Assembly (NCBI GenBank): GCA_965659665.1
Contig: CBFHWU010000001.1
Span: forward strand, 1-64,000
DNA: 64,000 nucleotides
Reading direction: 5' to 3'
Source of the DNA: CBFHWU01 sp965659665
GTDB lineage: Bacteria > Bacteroidota > Bacteroidia > Flavobacteriales > Flavobacteriaceae
Shown here: positions 1 through 11,400 of the stretch, piece by piece
Layout: the number at the start of each line of letters is the position of its first letter
How positions within the stretch are numbered: position 1 is the stretch's first letter
The notes under the pieces: model-generated
What the model was told of the DNA's origin: nothing
The model's input: the letters and a program-made list of their open reading frames with translations, nothing else
The model's database searches: none
Translations under genes and position numbers: made by a program

Positions 1-289
1 CAGGATTAACTTTTAAAAACCATCCTTTAGGAATAATAAGAGCAATTATATTTTCTAATAAAACCCCTGACTGAAGACGAAGAACCCCAAGAGTTACATC
101 TAAAGCTAGAAAGTGATTGTATTTTTTAAAATCAACAAGAACATCGCTTATACAACTGTCTCCATAAGATCTACCATTACCAAAAGCAATCGTGTTTTTT
201 TTAAAGTTTGAATTGACTTTAGTGGAGTCAAAATATTTTAATTCACAAGAGTGTTTGGGGTAATTCCCCCAGCTTACACTTTTATCCAT
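1..289 (-). CDS. FAD-linked oxidase, DprE1-like (N-terminal part, cut by window edge)
   Basis: The reading frame is open from an ATG at 289 to the window edge, giving about 96 residues. It contains GNGRSYGDS, the FAD/PCMH-fold signature typical of DprE1-type decaprenylphosphoryl-ribose oxidases, followed by a region resembling the next strands of an FAD_binding_4 domain. DprE1 oxidises the 2'-OH of polyprenylphosphoryl-ribose, the first half of its epimerisation to arabinose. The start overlaps the end of the upstream UbiA-type gene by 8 bases (ATGGATAA), which implies translational coupling. That neighbour resembles the enzyme making the substrate's precursor, which supports the assignment. 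The substrate in this organism is inferred, and the C-terminal substrate domain lies outside the window. Confidence 0.7.
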   Translation of the reverse strand, partial: MDKSVSWGNYPKHSCELKYFDSTKVNSNFKKNTIAFGNGRSYGDSCISDVLVDFKKYNHFLALDVTLGVLRLQSGVLLENIIALIIPKGWFLKVNP

Positions 290-1163
290 TTATGACTTGG
301 GTTTTATAAATAATAAAAAAGAAAAGGATCCCCCAACAGACTAAAATAACCTGTAAGAATGTATCTCTGAATAATAGTTTTACAGGGGATCCACTTTTGT
401 TGTAAACATAAGTGATTTGATTGTATCTCAAAACACCAATCAACACAAAGATAAATGTGAGCATTAGACTATTTGATGGGTAACGTTCCACCACATCTTC
501 TGACGTGATAAATAATAAATAAGAAACAATTAGGATAGAAGAGACGACCGTAATTATTTTGTCCATATACTCAATATTATATTTATCCACTACCTCTCGA
601 TTAATTTTGTTTTCTTTTTCGTACTGATATACATCATCTCTTCTTTTTGTTACCGCAAGAAAAAGAGATAATAAAAAAACCATCACAATAATCCATTGAG
701 AAAGGAACACATCACTTACCTCACTTCCGATTAAAATTCTAATGACAAAACCCAGAGATACAATGATAAAATCTAGAATAGGAACTTGTTTGAGTTTGAT
801 CGAATAGAAAAAATTTAATACGAAATAAAATAGCGTAAATAACAACGCATCAATACAAACTAAACCAATTATAATAACCCCAAAACTAAAGAGACAACCC
901 CCTACAAGCAAAGCAGTCTTTGGAGAAATACTTCCTGATGCTATGGGCCTGGTTTTTTTATCAGGGTGGTTTTTATCAAAATCTAGATCAAACAAGTCAT
1001 TGATGATGTAAACTAAACTCGTAACCAATGAAAACCCAAATGAAACGGCAATTGTCGAGAGCAGTTTTTCTTGGTTTAATAATTCAGATGAAAAAAATAA
1101 TGGAAGAAAAATGAATAAATTCTTAACCCAATTATTCAATCGTATAAGCTTAACGTATTTCAT
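282..1163 (-). CDS. UbiA-family prenyltransferase, DPPR-synthase-like (polyprenyl-phosphate phosphoribosyltransferase)
   Basis: This 293-residue protein is very hydrophobic, with about eight or nine membrane helices. It has the first UbiA Asp-rich motif as NDLFDLDFDKNHPDKKTRPI (residues about 55-74), including the Asn-Asp and the two later Asp residues that bind Mg and the diphosphate. The N-terminal RLNNWVKNLFIFLPLFF is characteristic of the decaprenyl-phosphate phosphoribosyltransferase branch rather than of quinone-pathway UbiA/MenA. These enzymes transfer 5-phosphoribose from PRPP to a polyprenyl phosphate in the inner membrane. Coupling to a DprE1-like oxidase supports that branch. The 276 bases upstream contain no gene. 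Confidence 0.75.
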   Translation of the reverse strand: MKYVKLIRLNNWVKNLFIFLPLFFSSELLNQEKLLSTIAVSFGFSLVTSLVYIINDLFDLDFDKNHPDKKTRPIASGSISPKTALLVGGCLFSFGVIIIGLVCIDALLFTLFYFVLNFFYSIKLKQVPILDFIIVSLGFVIRILIGSEVSDVFLSQWIIVMVFLLSLFLAVTKRRDDVYQYEKENKINREVVDKYNIEYMDKIITVVSSILIVSYLLFITSEDVVERYPSNSLMLTFIFVLIGVLRYNQITYVYNKSGSPVKLLFRDTFLQVILVCWGILFFFIIYKTQVING

Positions 1164-1439
1164 TATAATCCAATTTAATATGGATTATCTACCAAATTAT
1201 AAAGCTACCTTTAACTCCAAAAAAAAACCTTATATACGATATGAAATTAAAGTTGAGTATTAAAATTTAAGGAGTTCATGTTATAGAATTGTTGATTTGG
1301 GATAATCAGTTGAAATTTAATTAAAATTTTTTTAACAACCAAACATGGACTTTAAAAACAAGAAAATAAAGAGTAGCTTAAACAGTAAAGACTCTAACAC
1401 AAACATTTTTATATAATTTGATGTATATTTCAATAAAAA

Positions 1440-1988
1440 ATGAAAAAAATATTTTTTGCACTATTAATTCCTCTAAGTGTTATGGCACAAGAAACACAAG
1501 ATTATAAAGTGATAAAATCCCTTAAAGAGGTAGAAATTCGATACTATCCTTCTGCAATGTTGGCTCGAGTGGATGCTTCAACGGGAAACAACTCAAATTT
1601 TTCAAAATTGTTTAATTACATCACAGGAAGTAATGAAACTTCCGATAAAATTGCCATGACAAGTCCGGTTTATATGTTTAACAAGGACAAATCAGGAATG
1701 GCTTTTGTTCTTCCCAAAAACTATAATAAAGAAAACACACCTCAGCCTAAAAACCCTTCTATTAAAGTATATGCCTCTGAACCAGGTTATTATGCGGCGA
1801 TCCAATATTCGGGGTATACTAATCAGGAAAAAGAAAAGGTCCACACGTCTACCTTGTTTGAGACACTAAGCCAAAATAAATGGACAACCATAGGTAAGGT
1901 TATGGTATTGGGATATGATAGTCCGTATAAATTTTACAATCGACGTAATGAGGTAATGATTGAAGTAAAATATGAAGGTACAAATTAA
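1440..1988 (+). CDS. SOUL-family heme-binding protein, exported
   Basis: The protein has 182 residues and a short signal peptide (residues 1-16, ending VMAQ). The mature part fits the SOUL/HBP fold: YKVIKSLKEVEIRYYPSAM near the N-terminus, then FSKLFNYITGSNE and the family hallmark KIAMTSPV (about residues 70-77). SOUL proteins bind heme or tetrapyrroles loosely; the bacterial role is poorly known. The signal peptide places it in the periplasm or outside. The secreted nuclease gene starts 19 bases downstream on the same strand, so the two are probably co-transcribed. Heme binding is a family property and is not demonstrated by this sequence. Confidence 0.8.
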   Translation: MKKIFFALLIPLSVMAQETQDYKVIKSLKEVEIRYYPSAMLARVDASTGNNSNFSKLFNYITGSNETSDKIAMTSPVYMFNKDKSGMAFVLPKNYNKENTPQPKNPSIKVYASEPGYYAAIQYSGYTNQEKEKVHTSTLFETLSQNKWTTIGKVMVLGYDSPYKFYNRRNEVMIEVKYEGTN

Positions 1989-2007
1989 CGTTTTTTATCT
2001 CTAACAA

Positions 2008-2790
2008 GTGTTGGCTAAAAGTTTTATTTTTTTTTTGTCATTTTTAAGCTCGAGTTGGTTGATGGACTGGGGCAAAACGGGTCATCGTGTGATAGGGGAA
2101 ATTGCCCAAAAAAACCTCACTACCAAATCGCTTCAAGCACTTGACGCCTTGTTGGATGGAAAGTCTTTAGCTTTTGTATCTACTTTCGCTGATGAAATTC
2201 GATCAGATAAAAGATACGATTATTTAGCACCATGGCATTATGTCAATATCCCTTCAGAAAAATGCTATCAAGATCTTCCGCCCAAGCCTGAAGGAGATAT
2301 TATATATGCGATTAATCATTGCATACAAGGGTTAAAAAACCATCGTACAACTAAAGATGACAAGGCATTTTATTTAAAACTACTCGTTCATTTTGTTGGC
2401 GATATCCACCAACCTCTTCATGTGGGGAGAGCGGAAGACAGAGGAGGAAATGACATCAGTATTTTTTGGTTTGGCGAAAAAACCAATTTACATACACTTT
2501 GGGACAGTCAATTGATAGATCATTATGAAATGAGCTATACGGAGTTGTCAGCGCATTTACCAAAGATGGGTAAAGAACAAAAAATTCAACTTCAAAATAC
2601 AGCTGTTGTGGATTGGGCTCATGAGTCGCAAAAATACGCTACCAAAATATACAGGGAGGCCCCTCCAAAATCAAAACTTGAATACGTATATCATTACCAG
2701 AACTTTGACCTAGTACGTCAACGTCTTTTAGTAGCAGGATTGCGTTTGGCCGCTATACTCAACAGTATTTTTGACCCTACAACCCCTTGA
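2008..2790 (+). CDS. S1/P1-type zinc-dependent nuclease, secreted
   Basis: This 260-residue protein starts at a GTG codon and has a signal peptide of about 20 residues. The mature protein begins near WGKTGHRVIGEIA; in this family the N-terminal Trp and the following His help bind the Zn cluster. Later motifs are APWHYVNIP, VHFVGDIHQPLHVG with GGND after it, and LHTLWDSQLI, which supply the remaining His/Asp ligands. S1/P1 enzymes cleave single-stranded DNA and RNA to 5'-nucleotides and often remove 3'-phosphates. The C-terminus overlaps the convergent ATPase gene by 14 bases. It is likely in an operon with the SOUL gene just upstream. Confidence 0.88.
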   Translation: MLAKSFIFFLSFLSSSWLMDWGKTGHRVIGEIAQKNLTTKSLQALDALLDGKSLAFVSTFADEIRSDKRYDYLAPWHYVNIPSEKCYQDLPPKPEGDIIYAINHCIQGLKNHRTTKDDKAFYLKLLVHFVGDIHQPLHVGRAEDRGGNDISIFWFGEKTNLHTLWDSQLIDHYEMSYTELSAHLPKMGKEQKIQLQNTAVVDWAHESQKYATKIYREAPPKSKLEYVYHYQNFDLVRQRLLVAGLRLAAILNSIFDPTTP

Positions 2791-4234
2791 TATAATCTGA
2801 AAAGGCATCATTGAAGGATGTACCTGAAACGCTTCTATTGAGGTTGATTTTTTGATATGCAGATAGTCCCCATAGTAAAAATTCGCTCATAAAGTCTTTA
2901 TCATCTTTAGACCCCATAGGGGAATGTTTTTTTATCGTTTTTTCAAGGGCAGGAACCATATTCAATGTTTCGGCATATAAAGAATTATCCATTCCGTCAT
3001 CTATAAAAAGCTCATCATTTTCATTAAACCACAAAACAATTTCGTCATAAAAAGCAGTGTTTTCAGGGTGTTTTAATTTTTCAATTTTTGGGAATATAGA
3101 ATCGAAAAGAGTCTTTACTGCTCGAATGATGAGTAAATAAGCAACTTGATCGGCCCCTTCTTGTTCCCCTTCATAGACGAGTTCCACTTTCCCTGTGATG
3201 GCTGGAATAATTCCTGAAAAGTCGCTCATGCGAACAGTAGTATGCGCATCTCCGCAAAGTAGCATACGCCGGAATGCAGTACTCAATAGGTTTTGGTAAG
3301 CCGAAATACTCATTCGAGCACTAACCCCACTTTTTTCATCAACAAACTCACTATCGCGAGCTTCAAAACCAATTTGTTCAATGATATCTCGTGCTAATTC
3401 AGGAACATAAACAGCAGGAAATTGTTCTTTATTGACTTCTTGTTGAGTAATTGTTTTGGCAATTTCTAATGTTTTTGGATAATGAGTCAAAATCTGTGAC
3501 CCGATACGATCTTTTAAGGGGGTAACAATACTTCCTCTGTTGGTATAATCTTCGGGATTGGCGGTAAAAACAAACTGAATATCTAGAGGCAACCTCAGTT
3601 TGAAACCTCTAATTTGGATTTCGTGTTCTTGAAGTATTGAAAATAAACTTACTTGAATACGGGCTTGTAAATCAGGAAGTTCGTTGAGCACGAAAATACA
3701 ACGGTGTGCTCTAGGAATCATACCGAAGTGTAAGACACGTTCATCGGAATAAGAGAGCTTTAGGTTTACAGCTTTGATAGGATCTATGTCTCCAATTAAA
3801 TCGGCAACACTTACATCTGGAGTGGCTAGTTTTTCAAAGAAACGATCGTCACGGTGTAACCATAAGATAGGAGTGTCATCTCCCTTTTTTTTAATAACTT
3901 CTTTGGCAAAGGATGAAATGGGATGGAGCGGGTCATCATTAATTTCAGATCCTTCAACCACAGGAATCCATTCGTCCAGTAAGTTGAGCATTTGCCTTGC
4001 AATTTTTGTTTTGGCTTGCCCACGCAACCCTAATAAGTTGATATTATGTCCCGACAAAATAGCACGCTCCACTTCAGGGATTACCGAATTTTCATATCCA
4101 TGAATTCCCTCAAAGGTAGGTTCTCCAGCATTTAATTTAGCGATCAAGTTTGTTTGAAGCTCTTCATGTAATGAACGTACTTTATAACCTGAAGCTTTAA
4201 GACTTCCCAAAGTTTTAATTTCACCTTTTTTCAT
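2777..4234 (-). CDS. MoxR/ChlI-like AAA+ ATPase paired with a VWA protein
   Basis: This 485-residue AAA+ protein resembles the magnesium-chelatase ChlI/MoxR group. The Walker A motif is GLRGQAKT (about residues 68-76). The Walker B region reads FVLNELPDL (about 180), with Asn where the first acidic residue normally lies but the catalytic Glu retained. The sensor region FTANPEDYTNRG and the arginine-finger segment LKDRIGSQILTHYP follow. The C-terminal 200 residues are helical and lack known motifs. The VWA gene lies 3 bases upstream on the same strand, so the two form one transcription unit. Such pairs usually act as chaperone-like or metal-insertion machines; the client is unknown. No bacteriochlorophyll genes are nearby, so chelatase function is unlikely. 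Confidence 0.75.
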   Translation of the reverse strand: MKKGEIKTLGSLKASGYKVRSLHEELQTNLIAKLNAGEPTFEGIHGYENSVIPEVERAILSGHNINLLGLRGQAKTKIARQMLNLLDEWIPVVEGSEINDDPLHPISSFAKEVIKKKGDDTPILWLHRDDRFFEKLATPDVSVADLIGDIDPIKAVNLKLSYSDERVLHFGMIPRAHRCIFVLNELPDLQARIQVSLFSILQEHEIQIRGFKLRLPLDIQFVFTANPEDYTNRGSIVTPLKDRIGSQILTHYPKTLEIAKTITQQEVNKEQFPAVYVPELARDIIEQIGFEARDSEFVDEKSGVSARMSISAYQNLLSTAFRRMLLCGDAHTTVRMSDFSGIIPAITGKVELVYEGEQEGADQVAYLLIIRAVKTLFDSIFPKIEKLKHPENTAFYDEIVLWFNENDELFIDDGMDNSLYAETLNMVPALEKTIKKHSPMGSKDDKDFMSEFLLWGLSAYQKINLNRSVSGTSFNDAFSDYIKGL

Positions 4235-4237
4235 TGC

Positions 4238-5353
4238 TTATTTTAATTTCTTTTTTCTGTTGGTTTCGTAGTCTTCAAAAATCATATCTCCCAGGCCTTT
4301 TAGGCCGGTATAAAAAGCCTTTCCACGATTGGCTTTAGTAAATTCTTGAACAAAAGATTTTAGGTAGGGGTCTTGGGCAATCATAAAGGTAGTGATAGGG
4401 ATGTGTAATCGCCGAGCTTGTTGTGCTTTGGTGTAACACCGTTCTACTATTCTTGGGTCAAGTCCGACACTGTTTTTGTAGTATGATCCATCGGGCTCTC
4501 GCAAGCAGCTTGGCTTTCCATCAGTAATCATAAAGATTTGTTTGTTGCTGTTTTTGCGTCTTCTTAAAATATCCATAGCTAACTCGAGTCCAGCGACTGT
4601 ATTGGTATGGTAGGGTCCTACCTGCAAATACGGGAGTTCTTGAATAGAAATTGGCATCGCATCATTTCCAAAAACAATAATATCGAGTTTATCTTTAGGG
4701 TATCGCGATGTGATAAGTTCGGATAAGGCCATCGCAACTTTTTTAGCTGGGGTGATACGGTCTTCTCCATAAAGAATCATACTGTGCGAAATATCGATCA
4801 TCAATACTGTGCTCATTTGCGCTTGATGATAATGGTCTTGAACCACAAAATCTTCCGATTGAATTTGGTCTAAGCCTTTGTTAGAAAGCGCATTCTTAAA
4901 ACTTTCTGTCATATCGATTTTATCAATTGCATCACCAAATTGATAAGACTTTAAATCCCCTGAATCTGTTAATCCTTCGCCTAACCGATTGGTTTTGTGA
5001 TGACCTCTTCCCGATTTTTTGAGTCGACCAAAAAGCTGTTTAAATGCATGCTTACGAAGCAAAGAAGCTGTTTTCTGGGTGAGCGTTACCCCATTTCCAT
5101 TTCCATTGGGTTTAATTTCCTCTCGGAGATATCCACGCTTTTTTAGATCTTCAATAAAATCATCTATAGTGTAATTGCTGTTGGTCAGTTTATACTCCTT
5201 ATCCAACTGGCGGAGCCAGTCTAAAGCCTCTTCTACATCTCCTGAAGTATGGGTAACGAGTTCTTTAAACAACTCAAAGAGTTGGTCAAAAGGGTCAACA
5301 CTGGCCGGTTTGAACACCGAAAAACTAAATCCTGAGGAATTAAATAAACGCAT
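4238..5353 (-). CDS. VWA-domain protein, partner of the ChlI-like ATPase
   Basis: This is a cytoplasmic protein of 371 residues with no signal peptide or membrane helix. The N-terminal half is acidic and helical and includes a short Asn-Gly run (NGNGNG). The C-terminal half is a von Willebrand A domain with an intact MIDAS: DISHS (about residues 186-190), a central Thr (HTNT) and ITDGKP. It therefore can coordinate Mg and bind a ligand. It precedes the ATPase with a 3-base gap, the order seen in many MoxR-VWA and ChlD/ChlI-like pairs. Unlike the Bat VWA proteins at 38501-40542 it is not membrane-anchored. Its specific role is unknown. Confidence 0.78.
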   Translation of the reverse strand: MRLFNSSGFSFSVFKPASVDPFDQLFELFKELVTHTSGDVEEALDWLRQLDKEYKLTNSNYTIDDFIEDLKKRGYLREEIKPNGNGNGVTLTQKTASLLRKHAFKQLFGRLKKSGRGHHKTNRLGEGLTDSGDLKSYQFGDAIDKIDMTESFKNALSNKGLDQIQSEDFVVQDHYHQAQMSTVLMIDISHSMILYGEDRITPAKKVAMALSELITSRYPKDKLDIIVFGNDAMPISIQELPYLQVGPYHTNTVAGLELAMDILRRRKNSNKQIFMITDGKPSCLREPDGSYYKNSVGLDPRIVERCYTKAQQARRLHIPITTFMIAQDPYLKSFVQEFTKANRGKAFYTGLKGLGDMIFEDYETNRKKKLK

Positions 5354-5401
5354 TTCTTATTCTTAGCGATGTAAAAATAAACTAAAAAATGTAGTTTTAA
5401 G

Positions 5402-8400
5402 CTATCGAATTAAACTAAAATGTCCGCTAAATTCTCTTCCGTCTTCAAGTTCTACTCGAAACCAGTAATCATCAGCAGGCAAAGGGTCTCCCTTGTAAGT
5501 GCCATCCCACCCCTGACTATCAGTTTGCACCTTAGAGAGTAATCTTCCATAGCGATCAAAAATATAGATGTTTGAAAGAGGTTGAAAATCGGCAGATACT
5601 CCCAAGATATTCCAGTAATCGTTAATTCCATCTTGATTAGGACTAAAGAATTTATGATACCCAATCACAGAAACATCAATCGAAACAATACCACATCCAT
5701 TTTTATCACGTACTAAAACGGTTTTAATTCCTGGACGAATATTTTCAAATACGGGAATATCTTGGAAACGTCCCGGAAAGACGGCATATTCATAATCCCC
5801 AACCCCTAAATTAGTCGGGTCAATTACTATGCTATTATTGTTACTGTCCGTAAGGTCATTAATACTGATGTCTGCAGCACTGAGTTTAGCGATTTCAGAT
5901 TCAGCAACAAAAACTGACTTTGTAGTACTACATCCAGAGGTTGGTATACTTGCAGTAATCGTATATGTACCCCCTTGATAAAGGTTAACACTAGAAGTGT
6001 TGGCGCTAAAAGACGGATCTAAAATTCCATTGTAATCTGTGCGACTCCAGAGATAATCATACGTTCCCATGGAGTTATAAACACCGATATTTAAAGGAGT
6101 ATCATTCAGGCAAATCACTGCTTGATCATCAAGTTCAAAATCAGGATTTTCATAAACAATAAAAGAAATCATCCCTGAAATGATACAGTTTGCATTATTT
6201 TCGTTGATAATTTCTACAGTGATGTCTTGAGTTTCGGAGATAAAAGGATTGGGTAACGGACTGGGAAGTGTATTCCCCAAAGCATCATAATAAAAAATGT
6301 TCATCCCAGTTTGACCTCCCAGTAAAGTATCTTCTATAAGTGAGGTGTCAAAAGAAGCTAATTGGTCAATGATACCGTCTCCACTATCGTCACATAATTC
6401 TTGAGGATCAATAGCATAAAAGTCAGGGGCATCATCAACAATTAAAATAATAGTTGTTTCATCATAACAACTGGGGGTATTGGAGGAAGGATCATTTTCA
6501 ATTAAGGCCCGTATTGTTTGAGAGTTACTGAAAAATGGATTTGGTAATGTATCGAGATAAACAGTACCGTCTTCTTCAACAAAAGTAACTTTGACTTCGG
6601 TTTGTCCTAGCAATAATTGGTCATTAACTGTTGAAGTATCAAAAGGAAAAATACCATCCATACCATCGGGATCTAATGGGCTATCTCCATCACATGCACG
6701 ATCAATAGTAACGGGGTTGGCAATAGGTAATCTTTCGATGTTTAACTGTGCAATATTGTAAAATCCAACACATGAATTTAGAGCGGTATCTCTAATGTTA
6801 ACCCATATATCACTCGTCCAATCTACTCCATTAAGGTCTAAAACAGGATACTGATTTAGATAATCTACGTTGGTGTCAATTTTGTTGATTTGAGTGGCTG
6901 CGTCTTGTTGTGATCCGTAATAACTAAGTTCAATATTTGCTTTTAATGAATTGGTTATGGGATCATTTAGGACTGGGTTGTCTGTTAATATTTGCGTGGT
7001 AATAGAATCAAAAATAGAAGATTCAAAGAAGGTTTTACCATCAGGGTTTTCTATTTCAGTTTCGCAAGCTTCAAAACTCATTTTGAAAGGGGGAGTTGTT
7101 CTGGGGATATAAATGGTACTAGATCCGACGGTCAACTGAATTTCTGCAGTTTCGAAACATCCACTGGCAGGAAAAGAAGCCAACGGGTGAACAGTTTGAA
7201 CTTCCACATAAATAATCATATTAGAAACGGCATTTCCTGTCAGAGGGTCTTCGTTTGTAAAATTTTCAGGATTTATAATGGCTTGACTTCTTCCAGAGTC
7301 ATAGTAGTAAGTAAATACTTCGTTTGAATAATCTACACTCATTTGAGATTCAAATGTTGTAAGGTTTAAATTAATTTTTCCGTCACTTGGGTTTTCATCT
7401 GTTTCATCACATTCTTCGAATGTTATTACAGAATTTAATATTTCAGGTATATCAGCGACTACAAGGTCAAAAGAATCAGTAAAACGATGACACAAGCTAA
7501 GGTTATCAAAGACACGGACAAAAACATTTTTTCCAGTATGTTCTTCTCCATCGGGGATTGGATTATTTCCAAGATCAGCATCGATACTGCTATTGTGATA
7601 TGAGATAGAATATTGGCCCACTGTGCCCCCTAATAAAGATAAAATTCTGGGAGTATTATCAGAAATATTAAAGACTGCATCTCCATCTTTATCATCGTCA
7701 CAAACCCAATAGGGATCAATGTTTATATTAGGAGGTAGCGGAGTGACGACGAGATTAAACGATCCAATATTTTGTGGATCACTAAAACAGTCGGTTAAAG
7801 TATTTTTGATTCGATAATAAAGTATTTGGGTGGAATTATTTGAAAAAGGAACGGCCTTGTCAATGCTGTTTACATTTTCTTCTGCATCTAATGACGAAGT
7901 ATAAAAGATCACATCATGATCGTTCAATCCATTGAGAATGTTCTGCGCTTGTTGCCCCAAGTTAAAAGACTGAACAAACCCATTAGTATCATCCCCGTCT
8001 TGACTATCATCACATAGCTCTAAATCATCAGCAGGTAGAAGGCTAGGTAACGGATTTACAACAACAGTGATTTCGTCCCTACACACGACCCCGTTAGTGG
8101 TAACTTCGTAATAATAAGTAGTGGTTTGGGCAGGTGACACAAGAATATCTTGAGTTTCGACATCAGGAATAACAATATCACTTCCTGAATTAGGGTCGAT
8201 ATAACCCCATACAACCTCTGTTGACCCAGTAAATTCAAAAATAGGCCAAGAAACCCCATTACCTGGAGTTTCATCAGTCATATCGTTCCAGGTTTTTTCG
8301 GCATAAAAATCAAACTGTGCATAATCTTCAGTCCCATCTTCGTTACTACTTCCTCCGAAATCGTTTGGTTCACCAGGACTCCAATTTGCCAACGAATTAT

Positions 8401-11400
8401 CAAGCGGACGACCATCGAGCCATTGCCATCCTCCATCTATAGTATTGTTGGTATTTAAGGCTGGGTATTGCTTTAGCCCCAACCAAAAATGAGTATTATA
8501 ATGAGTATCATTAACGTTGTTAACACCTGCATAGCCCAACTGATTGAGCTTGTTATAAACAGCCTCCTCTTCAGCACTTGAATTGATCACATACATTGAA
8601 GCACCAGGACCTAAAGACTGAATAAGATTATAAGCATTTTCCCATGTCATGGATTCCTTTTTAAGAAAATAAAACGACCCGTCGTAATCTTCTAAAAACA
8701 TCTCAAAAGTTGGGTTTAATAAGGCAAAATCTTGAGCAGTTTGTGGAACACCCGAAACGGAAATCGTCACTGACTCATCAAAACAAATATTGGTGGAAGA
8801 AGTGGATAAAACCGGGTTGCTCACAAATGCTTCAGTTTCTGATCTCGTTAAACTTTCACACCCTTCTGCATTAAAGGAAGCGATATGATAAGTTAGTCCA
8901 TGATTGATTATGGAAGAATTTTCTAATGCGATTCCCCCAGTGGCAGTTTCAAAAACTTTTACATTTCCACCAATCAAAGTCATTAAATCTCCAATTGTTG
9001 GGGCAGTATCAAAACAAAAAGTATAGACCTCCTCAACTACAGGGGGTTCGGGAATAGAACTTACTGTAAGGTTAATACCGGAATTAGAAATCGTTGGACA
9101 ATTGTATGTTGGAGAGGAAACCAGAACTGTTATAGCACTCCCATCTAATGAAGTATCAGTTGTATTTATCGTTAGTATTGATGAGTTAGTTCCACTATAG
9201 ACCGAATCATCCGAAATGCTAACTCCGTCTATTTGCCACTGGAATATTGCGTTTGGAGTAACAGAATTAACGGAAAACGTTGTGGTTTCTCCCTCACAAA
9301 TTATAGCCGATACAGGCTCTGAATTTATTTCAGCGGCAGTTCCAGACTCTAAAAACAAATAATTTCCTGTTATGGGATTTATTGATGGATCATCATAAGT
9401 GTGACCATTATAGGTAACACGCCCCATCTCGTCTACGGTATTATCATCAAAGCTAAGGGATGGAGCTGTAAGAATATAATCAAACCCAGCTTCTGAGGCA
9501 TCTTCACACCCATCATTATCACTGTCAGAATCTACGGCATTTTCTATTGTATCACCATCAAAATCTGCAAAATAATTTACAATCGACAACGTCCCATAAA
9601 ATGAGGAATCATCACTTATATTTTCAAGAAAATGTTCAAACGCAAAATTAGAAAGATCGTAGGAATGAAAAGAAAAAGGAATAGTCCCCGAATAGTTTGG
9701 ATTAAATCGAAAAGAAATTTCTGTTCCTGTAAACTGTTGATTAATTGCTATAAAATCTCCATTAAAACTAGTATCGACGAGCAATTGATTTTCTGGATCT
9801 AGTAGCGTGATCGTTTGATTAGGGTCACCAGTTTTGACAGTAAATACCTCTCCACTAACTTGGTTATGTGATTGAGTTGGATCATAAATAAATTGAATTC
9901 TACTTTTTTCTGAAATATTTAACTCATAGGATGATTGATTTTCAGTTGAAGCTGAAACGTTAGAGTGAAAGGAAGTTCCAGAGCCTGTAACAGTGGCTCC
10001 TGAACTTGTCTGAGAAAAAACACCATTAATAGTAAAGTTATTATCTACAGGAATTCCTTTTGAAGTAACTAAATCAAACACAGGACTTAAGGGATTGGTA
10101 AAATCAATGGATAGGTCCCCGTTGGATTCAAGCTCATCCAGAATACCATCATTATCGCTGTCTAAGTCGATATTGTTAATAATCCCGTCCGAATCAGAGT
10201 CACTTGGGCAGGTTCCGATATTAATTTCGCCCGTGTATTGTATGAGGTTTTGACAAGTGATGGTGGTTTCTGCTCTGTATATTCCAGTTTCTGATGGGGT
10301 TAAAGAAGGATCATCTGTGATCGTTCCAGCAAAAAGATAGTCAAAATTGCCGGTTAAATCATTAAGCTTCATCCACTTTATTTGATCGTAACTATCAGGA
10401 TTTGATATTGTTATAACTACGTTTGATCCTGAATCGGGATCAATACAAGAGCCGAGTTTTGTAGCACTTAATTCATTGGTAACTTTTGGTTCAAGCAGAA
10501 ATCCAGAATAAAAAGATCCTGAAGTAGCATTTCCATTGTAGTTGAAATATGCCACATAGAGCTCGTCACTCCCTTTAATTGACACATCTCCCTCCAAATT
10601 TTTAACCACATGAATTTGATATTCATTAACCCCTTGGACAGGAACATCGAATTTAGTGGATTGTATAGAAGAATCATCAATAGATATTCCATTAATGGTG
10701 ATTGATGAATCATAAGAACTGATCACATTGACACTACCATCGAACAAATCCACGAAACTAGATACCTCATGTACCTCATCAATTTTAGCGATACTTTCTA
10801 CATCTCCAGTAGATGCACAACTTAAAGGAGGCACAAAAAACATTCCCTGATTAGCTCCATAATAATGAGCTTGTTGAGCCGGGTTAGTGGACTCTCCTTT
10901 TTTACCAACCCCTTGAAAGGCGTAAACGTTTTTGGAGGAAGATAAGTACATGACTCCATCACTGTTGTATACTGTTCCTTCAATGAATAAATGCTCCCCT
11001 GAGTTGAGAGAGGTATAAAACTGATCGTTGATCGTAATATCTGTTATTCCAGGTTGATCTGCGATAATTAGTACATTTTCTATGCTATTGTAGGAATCTC
11101 CTTTTTTAAAGATGTAAGATGTAGCATTCGTTTGGCTTAGGTCTACGAGTTGATCAATACCAATATCAGAACCGTTTAAATAATCTCTGGTTTCATTAGG
11201 GTAAAATGTTAATTCGTCTTCATCAATAACTTCGTTACTGAAACTTCCCAAAACAGAACCACAATTCACGACAATATCTTTGTCAGAACTAATAAGTGTT
11301 CCTATTATTTCTTGAACACTTACCCCTTGAACCAAAACTAAAAAACTGTCTCCAGCGTTTGTTAATTGAATACTGTCAGGCATTGTTCCATCAAAGCTTA

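Noticed and set aside
3774..4103. 109-residue open frame antisense to the ChlI-like ATPase
   Set aside because: It lies wholly inside a conserved gene on the other strand and shows no protein family features.
2777..4234. Magnesium chelatase subunit for bacteriochlorophyll
   Set aside because: No pigment synthesis genes are nearby and the VWA partner lacks a ChlD-type ATPase half.
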